A DNA stretch of 64,000 bases, from NCBI GenBank assembly GCA_036365515.1, contig CM070873.1:215621376-215685375 (forward strand), in the 5' to 3' direction. This stretch comes from Torymus aiolomorphi (lineage: Eukaryota; Arthropoda; Insecta; Hymenoptera; Torymidae). This document shows, piece after piece, positions 25,571 through 34,808 of the stretch. How positions within the stretch are numbered: the stretch's first letter is position 1; every line of letters starts with the position of its first letter. The translations under genes were made by a program, and so were the position numbers. A model generated the notes under the pieces. The model was given only the letters and a program-made list of their open reading frames with translations. It had not been told where the DNA came from and ran no database searches.

Positions 25571-25902
25571 TAGATTTTTACACCCCAATTATTCTATTTT
25601 ATTAAATGTATAAAATATAATATTTAATTGAAAAATTTTCTCATTTTCAATTAAAGTATTTTTCTTGAATTAATGAAAGCATTTCATTGCATCGAATATA
25701 ATCACTTTGAATCAAATAAATATGTGATTGAATTTAGATAATATTGTTATTTCTTTAATCCAATAAAATATTTTTTTAATTCAAGTAAATATATGATTGA
25801 TTCAATGAAAAAATAATTTGATTCAACTAAATACTAAATAATTTCACGATTTTATTGACTCAATCACGCGTTTCTTTTATTCAATCAAATTTTTTTCTCA
25901 GT
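25571..25902. mobile_element. Terminal segment of the satellite-bearing TIR element
   Basis: AT-rich sequence with recurring TTGAATCAAATAAATAT-like words resembling the satellite monomer. It ends in TTTTTTTCTCAGTG at 25902. Read inward this is CACTGAGAAAAAAA, the same terminus as the MITE at 46614-46990. This suggests that the arrays at 16.0-25.6 kb lie inside, or grew out of, a TIR element of this family. The left terminus was not found. Confidence 0.55.
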
Positions 25903-27348
25903 GGAAGATTTAGAAAATTAGATTTATTTTTAAAATGCTGACCTGCTCTATCAATTAAATAATAGATTTTTTTACTATGAATTTAGTTTTGAGGAAAGAT
26001 ATTATAATTTTTTGATATTCATAAACGGCAACAGTATCATGGTTTAGATTGTCGGTAATCACAGCAATGCTTACATGTTTAAGCTCTTCATTTTCTTTAT
26101 AATACACAACAACTGTAAAAACAGTTGCTTGGTTGTTGTTCCAGTGGAACGATTGTGTAGAATTTTGTGTAACAAACGCATAATTTTCGGCAAAATCACA
26201 ACACACAAGAAATTCTCCTTGTTGAAGGTGGTTTTTTAAGTCACTTACAAAAAGTGATTGATTCTTAGCAAAAAAATCGTGAGATTTTAATTTTATCAAT
26301 TTTTCTCCCAGTATGTCCATAAATTCATGAACATTTACAGTTTTAGAAGCTATTGTACACCGATCTGTTTGAAACCATGATTCATAATCTATTTGAAAAA
26401 TATCACTTTCATCAAAACATTCAAGCAAATGTTTACGTAATATGGACATATTGGGGCAATCTAAACAGTCACCCAAATAGCATCTATCGTGTGCATCATT
26501 ACACATAATTGCTTGGATGCAATCGTGGTAGTTTTTAAGAGGCAATCTAGTATCTTTTGTTAAATTTTCTAGATCCATAGCACTTAGCATGAGCTTTACG
26601 TTTTCGTGATGTTATGCACACACGCATACATTATGCGTACCACTACTTCCAGCTAAAATACAATGTGGTGACCTCAATTGTGTAAATTTAGTAAAACCAA
26701 TATTAACGTGTTCATTTTCTTTTTTATATAAACTATACAGTTCATTTAAATTACCAAGCAGTAATCTTTTTTGAACATGTTCTCTTTTACCATTGCTCTG
26801 CTTAACAGATATGTAATCTTTTAAACCTGGCATAATTCGGCTTACATCATCTTTTTCATAAAATGTTTTCACTGAATTTACAGTTTCAGCTGAAAGTAGT
26901 TTGCCACTTTTATTAGCAGGTATTGAAAAAATTCCACTTTTAGCTACTAAATTTTTTGCTTCGCAAGCTTCCCGTTCAGTGCAAGCGAATTCTCGCATTA
27001 AGTCCCTACGAGACCAAAACTCAGGCGCAAGAGTTAGTAACTGAATTCTCTCTTGCTTATTTGTTGATTCTGAAATTTTGTCTTTATTTGTTCAAGAACT
27101 GCAACACCAGCTTTGTGATACTCATCGTTACACACTATTTTAGCTTCTTTAGCATCAGCTGGAGGTAAACTTGATTTATGTTTGTAAATTTGGCGTTGAC
27201 AGTTATAACAAATTTTTGTTTTTTCTGGTACTAAGGGATATGCGCTTCTTAAAGGTGTTGGAAAGTCGATCAAATCTTTTATATTATATGAAGGGTGATC
27301 ATTTTTATTTAAAGGATTTATGCATTTTAATTTCCAAGTTGAATCCAT
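25903..27348 (-). pseudogene. Transposase-like gene relic, frameshifted and truncated
   Basis: Three consecutive open segments read as one protein on the minus strand. The first (27348-27034) starts MDSTWKLKCINP and has a CYNCQRQIYK Cys pair. A frameshift at about 27037 leads into LTLAPEFW and then 26998-26612. A TAA at 26614-26612 sits just after CVC, and the same frame continues to about 25970. Near there another shift leads into a short stretch to 25903, where the coding sequence stops at the satellite element's terminus. Family hallmarks I recognise are LLTLAP, RIMPGLKDY, GTHNVCVC and CDFAENYAFV..HWNNNQAT; the Asp of DFAENY is a likely DDE catalytic residue. This family is common in cnidarian and arthropod genomes as an unnamed transposon protein, and I cannot place it in a superfamily with certainty. 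The C-terminal catalytic part is missing. Confidence 0.75.
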
Positions 27349-27760
27349 TTTAGTTGCTACATTAAACGAAAGAAATAACGAAACAAAGAGTTACCAACGA
27401 TTTAATCATCAAATACACGAAAGACACTACGAAATCCAAGTTTGATTGTATTGACAGAAATTCGAAAAAATTTCGAAGAGGAATAACATGAAAAGTCAAT
27501 GCAATTATATACTTTCGACTTGACGATTCACATACGAATAGAAAATTCCGATATGAAAGCCACCTATCGAAAGAAAAATGAATCATGCGGTGTCGCGCGA
27601 CGTCTCGCGCGCAGGAAAATTGTAAACATTCATTTTTATTGACTTTCGAATTCCGTCACATAGCCACTCCACTATTACATTACTATTTTTCGGAGTATGA
27701 TTTCAACTTCAATCACCGAAAAATCCGGGTACACTTTTTAAAAAATGACCCCGAAAATTT
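27349..27760. other. Flank of the transposase relic; no gene seen
   Basis: AT-rich with one GC patch (GTCGCGCGACGTCTCGCGCG at about 27592). Short ORFs on both strands show no recognisable domain. Terminal inverted repeats for the transposase element could not be identified. Confidence 0.4.
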
Positions 27761-27762
27761 CG

Positions 27763-27862
27763 AACTGATGGGGAATCAAGCCCACGCCCCTTGGGCAACG
27801 TTTTTGTCTTGGGAGGCAAGCACCTTACCACCTGAGCCAAACGCCGCTCGATCTTGGTATAA
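27763..27862 (-). repeat. tRNA-derived repeat, copy 1
   Basis: On the minus strand it reads GAGCGGCGTTTGGCTCAGG-type sequence followed by a decayed B-box (GGCTTGATTCCCC). It matches the better-preserved copy at 28085-28185. Both are preceded on the plus strand by a similar A-rich CCGAAAAATTCG-like segment, so the unit extends beyond the tRNA-like head. Confidence 0.6.
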
Positions 27863-28084
27863 AAAAAAGTGAAATAGTATATTTTTATTGGTACAGATTC
27901 CCGTACTGACCCTCAGTGATAGACTGTTGATTAGTGCAGTCAGCGCATCTATAGCTCAGCAGCCTATCACAGGTCGTATCGAGAACCTCAAGTACAATCC
28001 GGGAGCAAATAGTTTCGCAAATAGTTTAGCAAATAGCAATAGAAAAATCTGGGAGACACCTTTTTGAAAGTGCTCCCGAAAAAT

Positions 28085-28185
28085 TCGGACCGATGGGGAT
28101 TCGAACCCACGCCCCTAAGCGACGTTTATTTCCGAAAGCAAGCGCCTTATACCAACTGAGCCAAACGCCGCTCTATCTTGGTATA
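28085..28185 (-). repeat. tRNA-derived repeat, copy 2
   Basis: The minus strand reads GCGTTTGGCTCAGTTGGTAT (A-box region) and then GTGGGTTCGAATCCCCATCG (B-box). This is a good pol III internal promoter pair about 45 bases apart. The anticodon arm does not fold cleanly, which supports a SINE or tRNA pseudogene over an active tRNA. Confidence 0.6.
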
Positions 28186-28505
28186 ACTTACAGAGCTGAT
28201 GTTAGCGCCCTCTTACGGCGCCTTAACTTGCGAATTATGTGAACACAAAAGTACTATGTTAAGATATTAAAAAAAAAATACCTACCCGGAGCGCAGCTAA
28301 CTCACATGCCCTACACCATCTCGCCGACCCTCTCCTAGAGAGTGATAGAATATGCATTGCTACTGGGAATGGTCGTAGTTTAAAAATAACCTTGACATTT
28401 TGTATGATATCATTACAAAGTTTAAAGCTTGAACTGTAACCATCTCTTTACTGAACTTCCTTCGCATTCGATTTCGGTATTAATTTTTGATGTTTATACG
28501 CAAAG
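28186..28505. other. No gene seen
   Basis: Mixed-composition spacer. A weak tRNA-like string (CCCGGAGCGCAGCTAACTCA, about 28286) is present but not convincing. Confidence 0.3.
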
Positions 28506-28508
28506 CAC

Positions 28509-28950
28509 ATGGTTCTACTATATTTCCATGTAAAAGTGTACATTTTCAAGAATTCTGGCTCTTTCGTAGTCTGGTTGAATAGACAGGAAGTCGAAAAGCC
28601 TACGTCCAGAATTTCTCTTGGAGATTCGCTTGGTTTGAGGGCCGATGCAATAATGATGTCGTACAGCAGTCTGGATCTTCTAGGAAGTTGCCATCATCCC
28701 TCTCGAGGAAGACCCCATGCCATCAGTCATTCTCTTCTAACTATCCCATACTTGCGAGAAATTGCTGGACAAAAATAGTCCAAAAATAGATAGCTTGAGA
28801 ATTTCCACGGAATTATATGGAGAGCAGGCAATGGTCCGTACGAAGAAGTTAGTAACACTCTACGTGGTGTTGTCGACGGAGTGGAGATGTACGTTAAAGG
28901 ATTGGAGAAAACAAAATGGTTGAAAACATTTTTCTCTGATCGATAAGCTA
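28509..28950 (+). pseudogene. Relic of a conserved insect mobile-element ORF (FHGIxW family)
   Basis: After frameshifts, the + strand at about 28790-28945 encodes ENFHGIIWRAGNGPYEEV, then VDGVEMYVKGLEKTKWLKTF, ending at TAA (28945). The upstream part (28509-28780) matches the N-terminal region only loosely. The same motif chain (NFHGIMWRAGSIPYDELK) is found at 38650-38865. I recall this family as an uncharacterised ORF dispersed in insect genomes; its function is not known to me. Confidence 0.55.
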
Positions 28951-29940
28951 TTAAATCTTTCGCTTTTGCAAGAATAAGTTTTCTTACAATCTGATTAATC
29001 TTTCGGATTAGTTTTTAACATCGAGGACATGAGATTTTGACATGAGGTGGATGCCCGAGCAGCATTATAAAGAAAAAACCACTGCTAACTGTATTACCAG
29101 AATGCTTACCTAAAGAGAATGATTAAATTGTTAAATAAATTAACTGGAACATGCGTTGGGATCTATAGGAGTATTTGTGTGCCTACACTCCTTCATATAA
29201 AAACTGGATAAGAGAGTCTCAATCTAATCAGCCTGCTCCAGCTCGGTGGTCTGATTGGGTTTGTCCTGATAAACGTTTATGCCGAGGCACTTTTGAAGAG
29301 GTCCAAGATCCTTCAGGGAGCAGATTTTCTGCAGTCCTGTCTTAACCCTGACCAAGTCAACACTCAGTAAATACGATCCGGTTGTCTAGAATAAGAGCAA
29401 TTATTATGTATTTATTGCCCCTGTTTAAAAAACCGCTGCCAATTCATTGACCCGTGGCTTCCTCAAACTTAATTTGCTTATTCCTTTAATGAATTTTTAA
29501 TAACAAAATTTATAATTTTTGCAACAATTTATGACATAATTATAATTAAATTCATTTATGAAGATTAAAAATTATTAATTTTTAAATTATGTATAAAATA
29601 TGAATAAAATAATAGGTATGCTTTTTTTTTAAATTATGTGTGAAAAATAAATAAAATAATTGATTGTAATATTATCGTCAAATCCTTTTAAAATTCCTAA
29701 ATAACCTTTACTTCAAATTATATTTTTTGTGAAATTTCACACATAGGATACTTGTCTCTAGTAGTATGCCTGTCCGTATTTGTGTGCTCTTTCTGGAATT
29801 TCCGGTGTAAGAAAAAGGTTCTAACCTTAAAAATAATAAATGGCTATTACAAAACAAAAGCAGGTGTACGACACGCGCGCATCGGCGCATAGCGCATAGC
29901 GCATGTCATTTCCATTTTCTAGTATACATAAATGCATTCC
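28951..29940. other. No gene recognised
   Basis: AT-rich DNA. A GC-rich patch of GCGCATAGCGCATAGCGC (about 29883-29902) followed 17 bases on by CTAGT weakly resembles a Helitron 3' end, but I found no matching 5' end. Confidence 0.3.
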
Positions 29941-29941
29941 T

Positions 29942-30920
29942 GAATAATTACGATTTTAAAAGAGGGCTAAAATATAATAGTTTTAACATCAAATATCTCT
30001 GAAATTCATAAACGAATTCTTTTACCCTAACAACTTTTCTAATAAATAATATACAAACTCTAAATCTCCACCAAATTTCAAAGAAATTAAAACAATTTTA
30101 ATGTAGTTATATTGTGCGACAACAAAGAACGTCATTTTCAAAAATACTAAAATTTTAAAAGTTTAAACATCTCAAAAAATAACCATATCTGGATGAAATT
30201 TTACACAGGTATTGCCTATATTGCATACAAAATAGTCTATAAATTTCAAGCTGATACATGAAGTCGTCATTGAGAAATTACGATTTTGAAAAAAACCGTA
30301 AAAGAATTTTAAACTTAAATATCTCTAAAAATCATGAGACAATTCTTTTACCTAAAGGACTCATACGATAATATATAGACTTTACATCTCCACAAAATTT
30401 CAACATGATTAAACCAATTTTTGTTTTCTCTAGTTATCATGCGACAAAGAAAATAACTTTGTAAAATACGAAAATTTTCAAAATCAAATATCTCAAAAAG
30501 TAATCGTACGATCTTGATGAAAATTCACACACATATTATGTATATCACATATAAAATTGTCTATAAATTTGGAGCTGATACATGGAGCCGTTCTCGAGAA
30601 ATTACGATTTGAAAAAAGGTTAAACAAATTTTAACCTCAAATATTTCTGAAATTTCTAGACTAATCATTTTGCCCAATGAACTCGACCGAGAGCTATCAA
30701 AAATCTATCTCTACAAGGAATTTCAAAGAGATTAAGTCAATTTTACTCCCGTAATTGTTGGACATACAAAACTCATTTGTTTCACATTTCAATTTTTTTC
30801 TCAAAAACTAGTCGACCAAATGAATTCAAATTTCTACAGATCACAGCTATTTATATTCTGCATTATCATGATTTTTCTCAAGAAAATTGACCGTTTAGTT
30901 TAGGAGTTATAAGCTTTTAA
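29942..30920 (+). repeat. ~325-bp degenerate tandem repeat, ~3 copies
   Basis: GAAATTACGATTT or a close variant recurs at about 29944, 30275 and 30597. Between anchors the order of words is conserved: AAATATCTC, a TCTCCA.AAATTTCAA stretch, ATGCGACAA, CATCTCAAAAA, and then ACACATATT with AGCTGATACATG. Identity is moderate. It leads into a (CA)n tract at 31215-31280. No coding function is apparent. Confidence 0.7.
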
Positions 30921-31214
30921 AAAAAAATACGTTTTTGTTAATAACAAAAGAACCGTAATAGCTAGATAAATTTTGTTTTGGAAAATATAGGTATTTTAAT
31001 GCTCTTTCGAATGCTATCCATTCGATTCAAATATCTCGATCTTATCATTAAAGAAAAGCAAAAATCAATTTGAGAAAATCGAAAATTCGAAATAAAACAA
31101 AAACGCATCGGCGAATCAAAAAACGAATTTTTGACCCGCCATCACACAAAAAGAGCAAAAAAAAAAATGAGACCTGTCCGGTCAAAATCGATCGAGTAGT
31201 GCCTGAGATCCAGG

Positions 31215-31235
31215 CACACACACACACACACACAC

Positions 31236-31272
<37 letters not shown>

Positions 31273-31280
31273 ACACACAT
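31215..31280 (+). repeat. (CA)n microsatellite, interrupted
   Basis: About 30 CA units with AA and TA interruptions, next to the sequence AGTGCCTGAGATCCAGG. Confidence 0.95.
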
Positions 31281-31299
31281 CCATACAGACATTTTTCAA

Positions 31300-31620
31300 A
31301 AATCATGTATTTTGATTCCTAACACCTCGAAAAACAATTATAACATGTTTTTACAATATCTCAAAAAATTACTATCACAAAGCTTCCTCTAGGAGGAAGC
31401 AAAAATCATATGACAATCACTTGATGAATCACGTCAAAAAGTCAATTGATATTCATATAATTGTCATATGATTGTCATATGATTGTCATATGTTTCTCGT
31501 GTGACTCTCATGTCCTCAATTTATTAAATATATATTCAAATAATTTTGTATAATTAGTCAATAGAAGATTAGGGAAATAAAATCAATGGAAATTATTTAT
31601 TTAAATCTACTGTAATACAG
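31300..31620. other. No gene seen
   Basis: AT-rich spacer with a short direct repeat of ATTGTCATATG (three copies, about 31460-31490). Confidence 0.5.
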
Positions 31621-31623
31621 AAT

Positions 31624-32345
31624 TTAGGAGCGGCCGGTTTTAAATACCAAGGTAAAGAATTTAACGGAAACAAATGACATAAAAGGCTTAAAGGTTAAAG
31701 CAAATATCCAAACAGACAGATGAAAGCAGGAATAGGTCAAGTCATCATAAAGCACATTCAACAAAACAAAATTTTTATACATTGAATACCGTGGAGAAGG
31801 ATGTTTAAAAAAATATCCCGGTGTTCCGGAATATTCTCTTCTTGCAGCACTAGAGTCGTCGACTTGGGTGACATCAGGAGGAATGTCGGATCGCATCACT
31901 ACAGCGATGATTCCTTGAGATCTGCTGGGATGGATCTGCGCGTAACGATGCCGGTTGGATTTGCGGCGTATTTTACATGCTGCCAGCGAACTCGCAGCAG
32001 CATGGTTAGAACCGCACTCATTCTTGTTGCGACAAATGTGTTCCATTTGGAAGAATGATCGTTTAACCAGTCTAGTACAATTTGAGCTCTGTCCAGCAAA
32101 ACATCTCGAATTTGTAGGCTTTCTGAAGAGACGACGATACTTCCTGCAATTATCTTCGTGCAGGTGCACTTCACAGAGTTCTAAGCGAGGCATGCTTAGA
32201 GTTTGGACTGGAGCCACTTTAGATTTAGCCAATATGATTGACGACGAAGCCGAGCACGCGTTACGAACTACTAGGTATAAATGGAGGCTGCGCAAGATCT
32301 CTCGCTAGCATCTCAGAAACCATGGATTATGAATCCTGGAATTTT
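31624..32345 (-). pseudogene. BEL/Pao retrotransposon pol fragment (RNase H region), left of the Polinton
   Basis: In shifting minus-strand frames the region reads HGF-stop-DASERSCAASIY (about 32325-32270). It continues with SIILAKSKVAPVQTLSMPRL and ELC (about 32230-32180), QIRDVLLDRAQIVLDWL (about 32110), SSKWNTFVATRMSAVLTMLL (about 32060) and WQHVKYAANPTGIVTR (about 31970). This is the order and wording of the Pao-type RNase H domain, in which the segment after KVAP is strongly conserved. Several frameshifts and stops make it dead. The rest of the open frame to 31624 has no domain I recognise. Confidence 0.85.
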
Positions 32346-32360
32346 GTAGTAAAACGTTAC

Positions 32361-32930
32361 AGTAGTACATCTAGGATGGTTTTGGCTCAGGATGATTCTG
32401 GCTCAGTACCTCCCTCTGCCCCTCTCACCCTCTCCCTCCTCCCCTTGTCGTTCCTAGCTCACCCCCTCTCCTTGTGATTTCTGGCTCACCCCGTCTCCTT
32501 GGTATTTCTGGCTCACCCCCTCCCCTTGTCGTTTCTAGCTCACCCCTCCCTCTTGCCGTTTCTGACTCACCCCCCCCCCCGCGAACTCACCCACTCCCCT
32601 TGAGGTCTTTGGATCACCCCCTCCCGGCTCCCCCTGTTGGTAAGACCCCACGCTAACTGTAGATAAATTATTATTAATCTTATATGTAACAAAAAAACGC
32701 CGGAGGGTGGATTCAAACACACGATCTCCAGATCACTGAGCAGTCACCTTACCCACTCGGCTATCGAGTCATACGTATACTCGCATCTAAATTTGCGTCT
32801 TATAGCGCGCGCGGGCATGACGCAAACGAAGCTATAATTTCTCCCACTATCTCGCTCTCGACTGATTTTTGTCTTACTCGAAATCAATAAAATTATTTTT
32901 TTAATATGATGAAGAGTTGAGGTATACATA
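32361..32930. repeat. Left terminal inverted repeat of the Polinton
   Basis: The order from the outside is: terminal AGTAGTA; a C-rich minisatellite of ~27-28-bp units (GGCTCACCCCCTCCCCTTGT, about 32405-32640); AAGACCCCACGCTAACTGTAG; and a tRNA-like segment (32698-32770). GCGCGCGCGGGCATGACGCA and a C/T-rich tail follow. The same order occurs inverted at the right end. Confidence 0.85.
32698..32770 (-). repeat. tRNA-like module inside the left Polinton TIR
   Basis: The minus strand reads GACTCGATAGCCGAGTGGGT (A-box) and then GTTTGAATCCACCCTCCGGC (B-box, with one change from GTTCGAATCC). Its size and layout resemble a class II (Leu/Ser-like) tRNA. Copies lie at 37778-37850 and 38989-39073 on the plus strand. 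Confidence 0.65.
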
Positions 32931-33132
32931 AAAGAATAATATATTCTTTAGTAAAAAGAATTTTTTCCAAATCAAATTTAGATGTAAAATAATAGTTTTT
33001 ACAACAATGAAGCTATGCAAAAAAAAATTTTTTTGCGAATTATAATCGAGATGTATAAAATTATTTTAATTCGAAGAAGAGTTGAGGTATATATTTATTA
33101 ACACAATACAGATTTTAATTAAAAAATATGGT

Positions 33133-33461
33133 TTATTTCATAAATATTACATTTCTTGTGATTGTGCAGCGAAGAGTATTATTATTATTTGGCTTTAAAT
33201 TGAAAGTGATGTCGTTGTGCGCTAACTTTTTACGAAGGAATTTGTCAATATCCTCAATTTCGTAACTTCCTACTGGTAAAGTTTTTCACCTACGTAAAAC
33301 TTATTATTATTACTGTCTGTATTGGGGATTGAATTAAATGTTAAAAGTTCTACAAGCCCTAAAACGTAATTTTTATTTAGCCATAACTCGATTGGTGGAA
33401 AATACTGGATTTCTAGTGTAGAAGATGTAGCTGAAAGTGTCAGAGTTAATGAATTTTCCAT
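33133..33461 (-). pseudogene. Polinton capsid-like protein, N-terminal fragment, frameshifted
   Basis: The open frame starts MENSLTLTLSATSSTLEIQY at 33461 and includes FNSIPNTDSNNNKFYVGEK. A frameshift at about 33272 breaks it, and coding resumes as VGSYEIEDIDKFLRKKL down to a TAA at 33135-33133. The wording matches the N-terminal part of a Polinton virion protein often called the minor capsid or penton-like protein. Which capsid component it is remains uncertain. Most of the protein is missing, because the left TIR follows about 200 bases on. It lies just downstream of the protease on the same strand. Confidence 0.6.
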
Positions 33462-33506
33462 GACAGCTTAAAAATCGGAATGACACAGTATTTCTCATAC
33501 TTTTCT

Positions 33507-33869
33507 TTATATACCCCCGCACAAGAATTTTAGACAAAGATGACCACAATTGAATGTGTCAAAATCTTGATATCTTTCATGATTATATTTAACTTCGTTA
33601 ACCGCGAGATATAATATTAAATCTAACGGCGGTCTGAGATCACCAAAACTATCAAAATATACAACATTTTTGCCACTTTTTCTGTATGTAACCCAGTGTG
33701 TCCCAAGGCCGCTAGCATCATCTAGATTAACTATAGCTGATTCACAATAGTACGGTCCAGAAGCCGGCAATGCATTTCTCATAAATACTCCCTGAAAATT
33801 AGAGATTTTAAAGAGTTTTGCATATTTTAATATATCGGCATCAGTAAGTGACCACTGAGGTAATCTCAT
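33507..33869 (-). CDS. Adenain-like cysteine protease of the Polinton
   Basis: One open frame of 120 codons, starting ATG at 33869. The expected catalytic residues of the adenovirus maturation protease family are visible: His58 in GTHWVTY, Asp73 in YFDSFGD, and Cys108 in NCGHLCLKF. In Polintons and adenoviruses this enzyme cuts virion proteins during capsid maturation. The length is slightly short for Polinton proteases, but the core is intact, making this the best preserved gene of the element. It follows the hydrophobic virion protein by about 40 bases and precedes the capsid-like fragment. It is not necessarily expressed, since its neighbours are broken. Confidence 0.85.
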   Translation of the reverse strand: MRLPQWSLTDADILKYAKLFKISNFQGVFMRNALPASGPYYCESAIVNLDDASGLGTHWVTYRKSGKNVVYFDSFGDLRPPLDLILYLAVNEVKYNHERYQDFDTFNCGHLCLKFLCGGI

Positions 33870-33907
33870 GAACTTTTTTTTTTTAAATGAAGACCTAATC
33901 CAACTTT

Positions 33908-34709
33908 ATGAGGTTTGAGATACAAGCCATTGCCCAACGCTGCACTTCCATAGTTTTATTATATCTTTTATTTTCTTCCAACTGCTGCTTAGCGGCTTTT
34001 GTATCGTTTACGGCTTTTACTATTCCAGCAGCACCACCAGCTAGAGCGTCAGTTGCACTCAAACCTGCAAATAGAAGTATGAGAAATGGCAGTGCCCCTC
34101 CTGTTTTTACGGGGACTGGTAAAATACGTAGAATGTTAATATTCTTTTTACCTTCAGCTTCTTTAACAGCGCTTCAAGCTTTTTTCAAAGCTGATCGTAT
34201 GATTGTTTTAGCACAGTTACTTGGCGTTGATTCAAAGGCATCAGCTTTGATAATATTTTTCAAGGAAACTTGGTTTCTCTTCTTAGCTTTTTTTCTCAAA
34301 CCCACTTCCGATTTAGATTTTTAGCGTTATTTTGCTGTCTCTTTTTACTTCTCTTCTTCAGACCCATGCCAAATCTAGATTTTTATTTCATAGTATTAGT
34401 TATAGCGTATGCAGCCGCTTTTTCACCAAAACTAGCGTCTTTTAATTTAATGCGATTCCAAGCTCTATCAGCTAAAATTTTATCTGCTTCGTTCCTTGCC
34501 TAAACGTTTTCACGATTCTGAGAGTAAGCTATATCGTGCTCTTTGCAAGCAGCGTCGAGTGGATTAATTTTAAAATCTCCTCTAGCTAAATGCTTTGCCA
34601 ACTTTTTTCCTGGACCGCAGTATTGATAACCAGGTATATGAAGCTCAAACGGAAGTTTATTGATAATTTTATTAACTAAACTGTGTACGCGTTTGTGAAT
34701 GATCATCAC
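33908..34709 (-). pseudogene. Polinton minor virion protein: PLA2-like N-terminus plus hydrophobic C-terminal part
   Basis: ATG at 34709 opens 69 codons with a viral-type phospholipase A2 signature: YCGPG (Cys31-Gly34, calcium loop) and CKEHDIAYS (His58-Asp59, catalytic dyad). A stop at 34502-34500 ends it. Coding resumes in the same and then other frames on the minus strand: a basic KKRSKKR region near 34350, then a hydrophobic Gly/Ala-rich segment (PVKTGGALPFLILLFAGLS, about 34110-34060) followed by AGGAAGIVKAVNDTKAAKQQ and a tail. PLA2-like domains and such Gly/Ala-rich membrane-active proteins are known from Polintons and from small DNA viruses, where they act on membranes during entry. 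Two genes may be merged here: PLA2-like, and a pX-like protein. Several stops and shifts make it non-functional. Confidence 0.65.
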
Positions 34710-34808
34710 TCTCGAAAGCCAACGGGCAACTGATGATGCGAGCTATATAATACCACTATTTATACTCGCACAAATCAGTCGTGATTTGGTTGTCATAGAG
34801 TAAAGATC
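34710..34808. promoter_or_regulatory. Symmetric divergent promoter of the Polinton
   Basis: Plus strand: TATATAA at 34744-34750 and initiator TCAGTC at 34775-34780 (A+1 at 34777) lie 33 bases apart, upstream of the ATPase ATG at 34809. Minus strand: TATAAATA starting at 34764 and initiator TCAGTT at 34733-34728 (A+1 at 34731) are also 33 bases apart, upstream of the ATG at 34709. TCAGTY is the arthropod initiator. The two TATA boxes are interleaved, giving predicted 5' UTRs of about 32 and 22 bases. Confidence 0.65.

Noticed and set aside
27763..28185. Functional tRNA genes on the minus strand
   Set aside because: A and B boxes are present but the acceptor and anticodon stems do not pair properly. 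They occur as two copies with shared flanks, so tRNA-derived repeats are more likely.
29883..29935. Third Helitron 3' end (GCGCATAGCGC hairpin plus CTAGT)
   Set aside because: The hairpin is short and ambiguous, and no 5' TC terminus was found.
31955..32477. Plus-strand ORFs of 117 and 79 codons
   Set aside because: They are antisense to the Pao RNase H relic or run into the Polinton TIR minisatellite.
33908..34503. Plus-strand ORFs of 138 and 77 codons
   Set aside because: They are the reverse of the minus-strand Polinton virion-protein relic, which has the family motifs.
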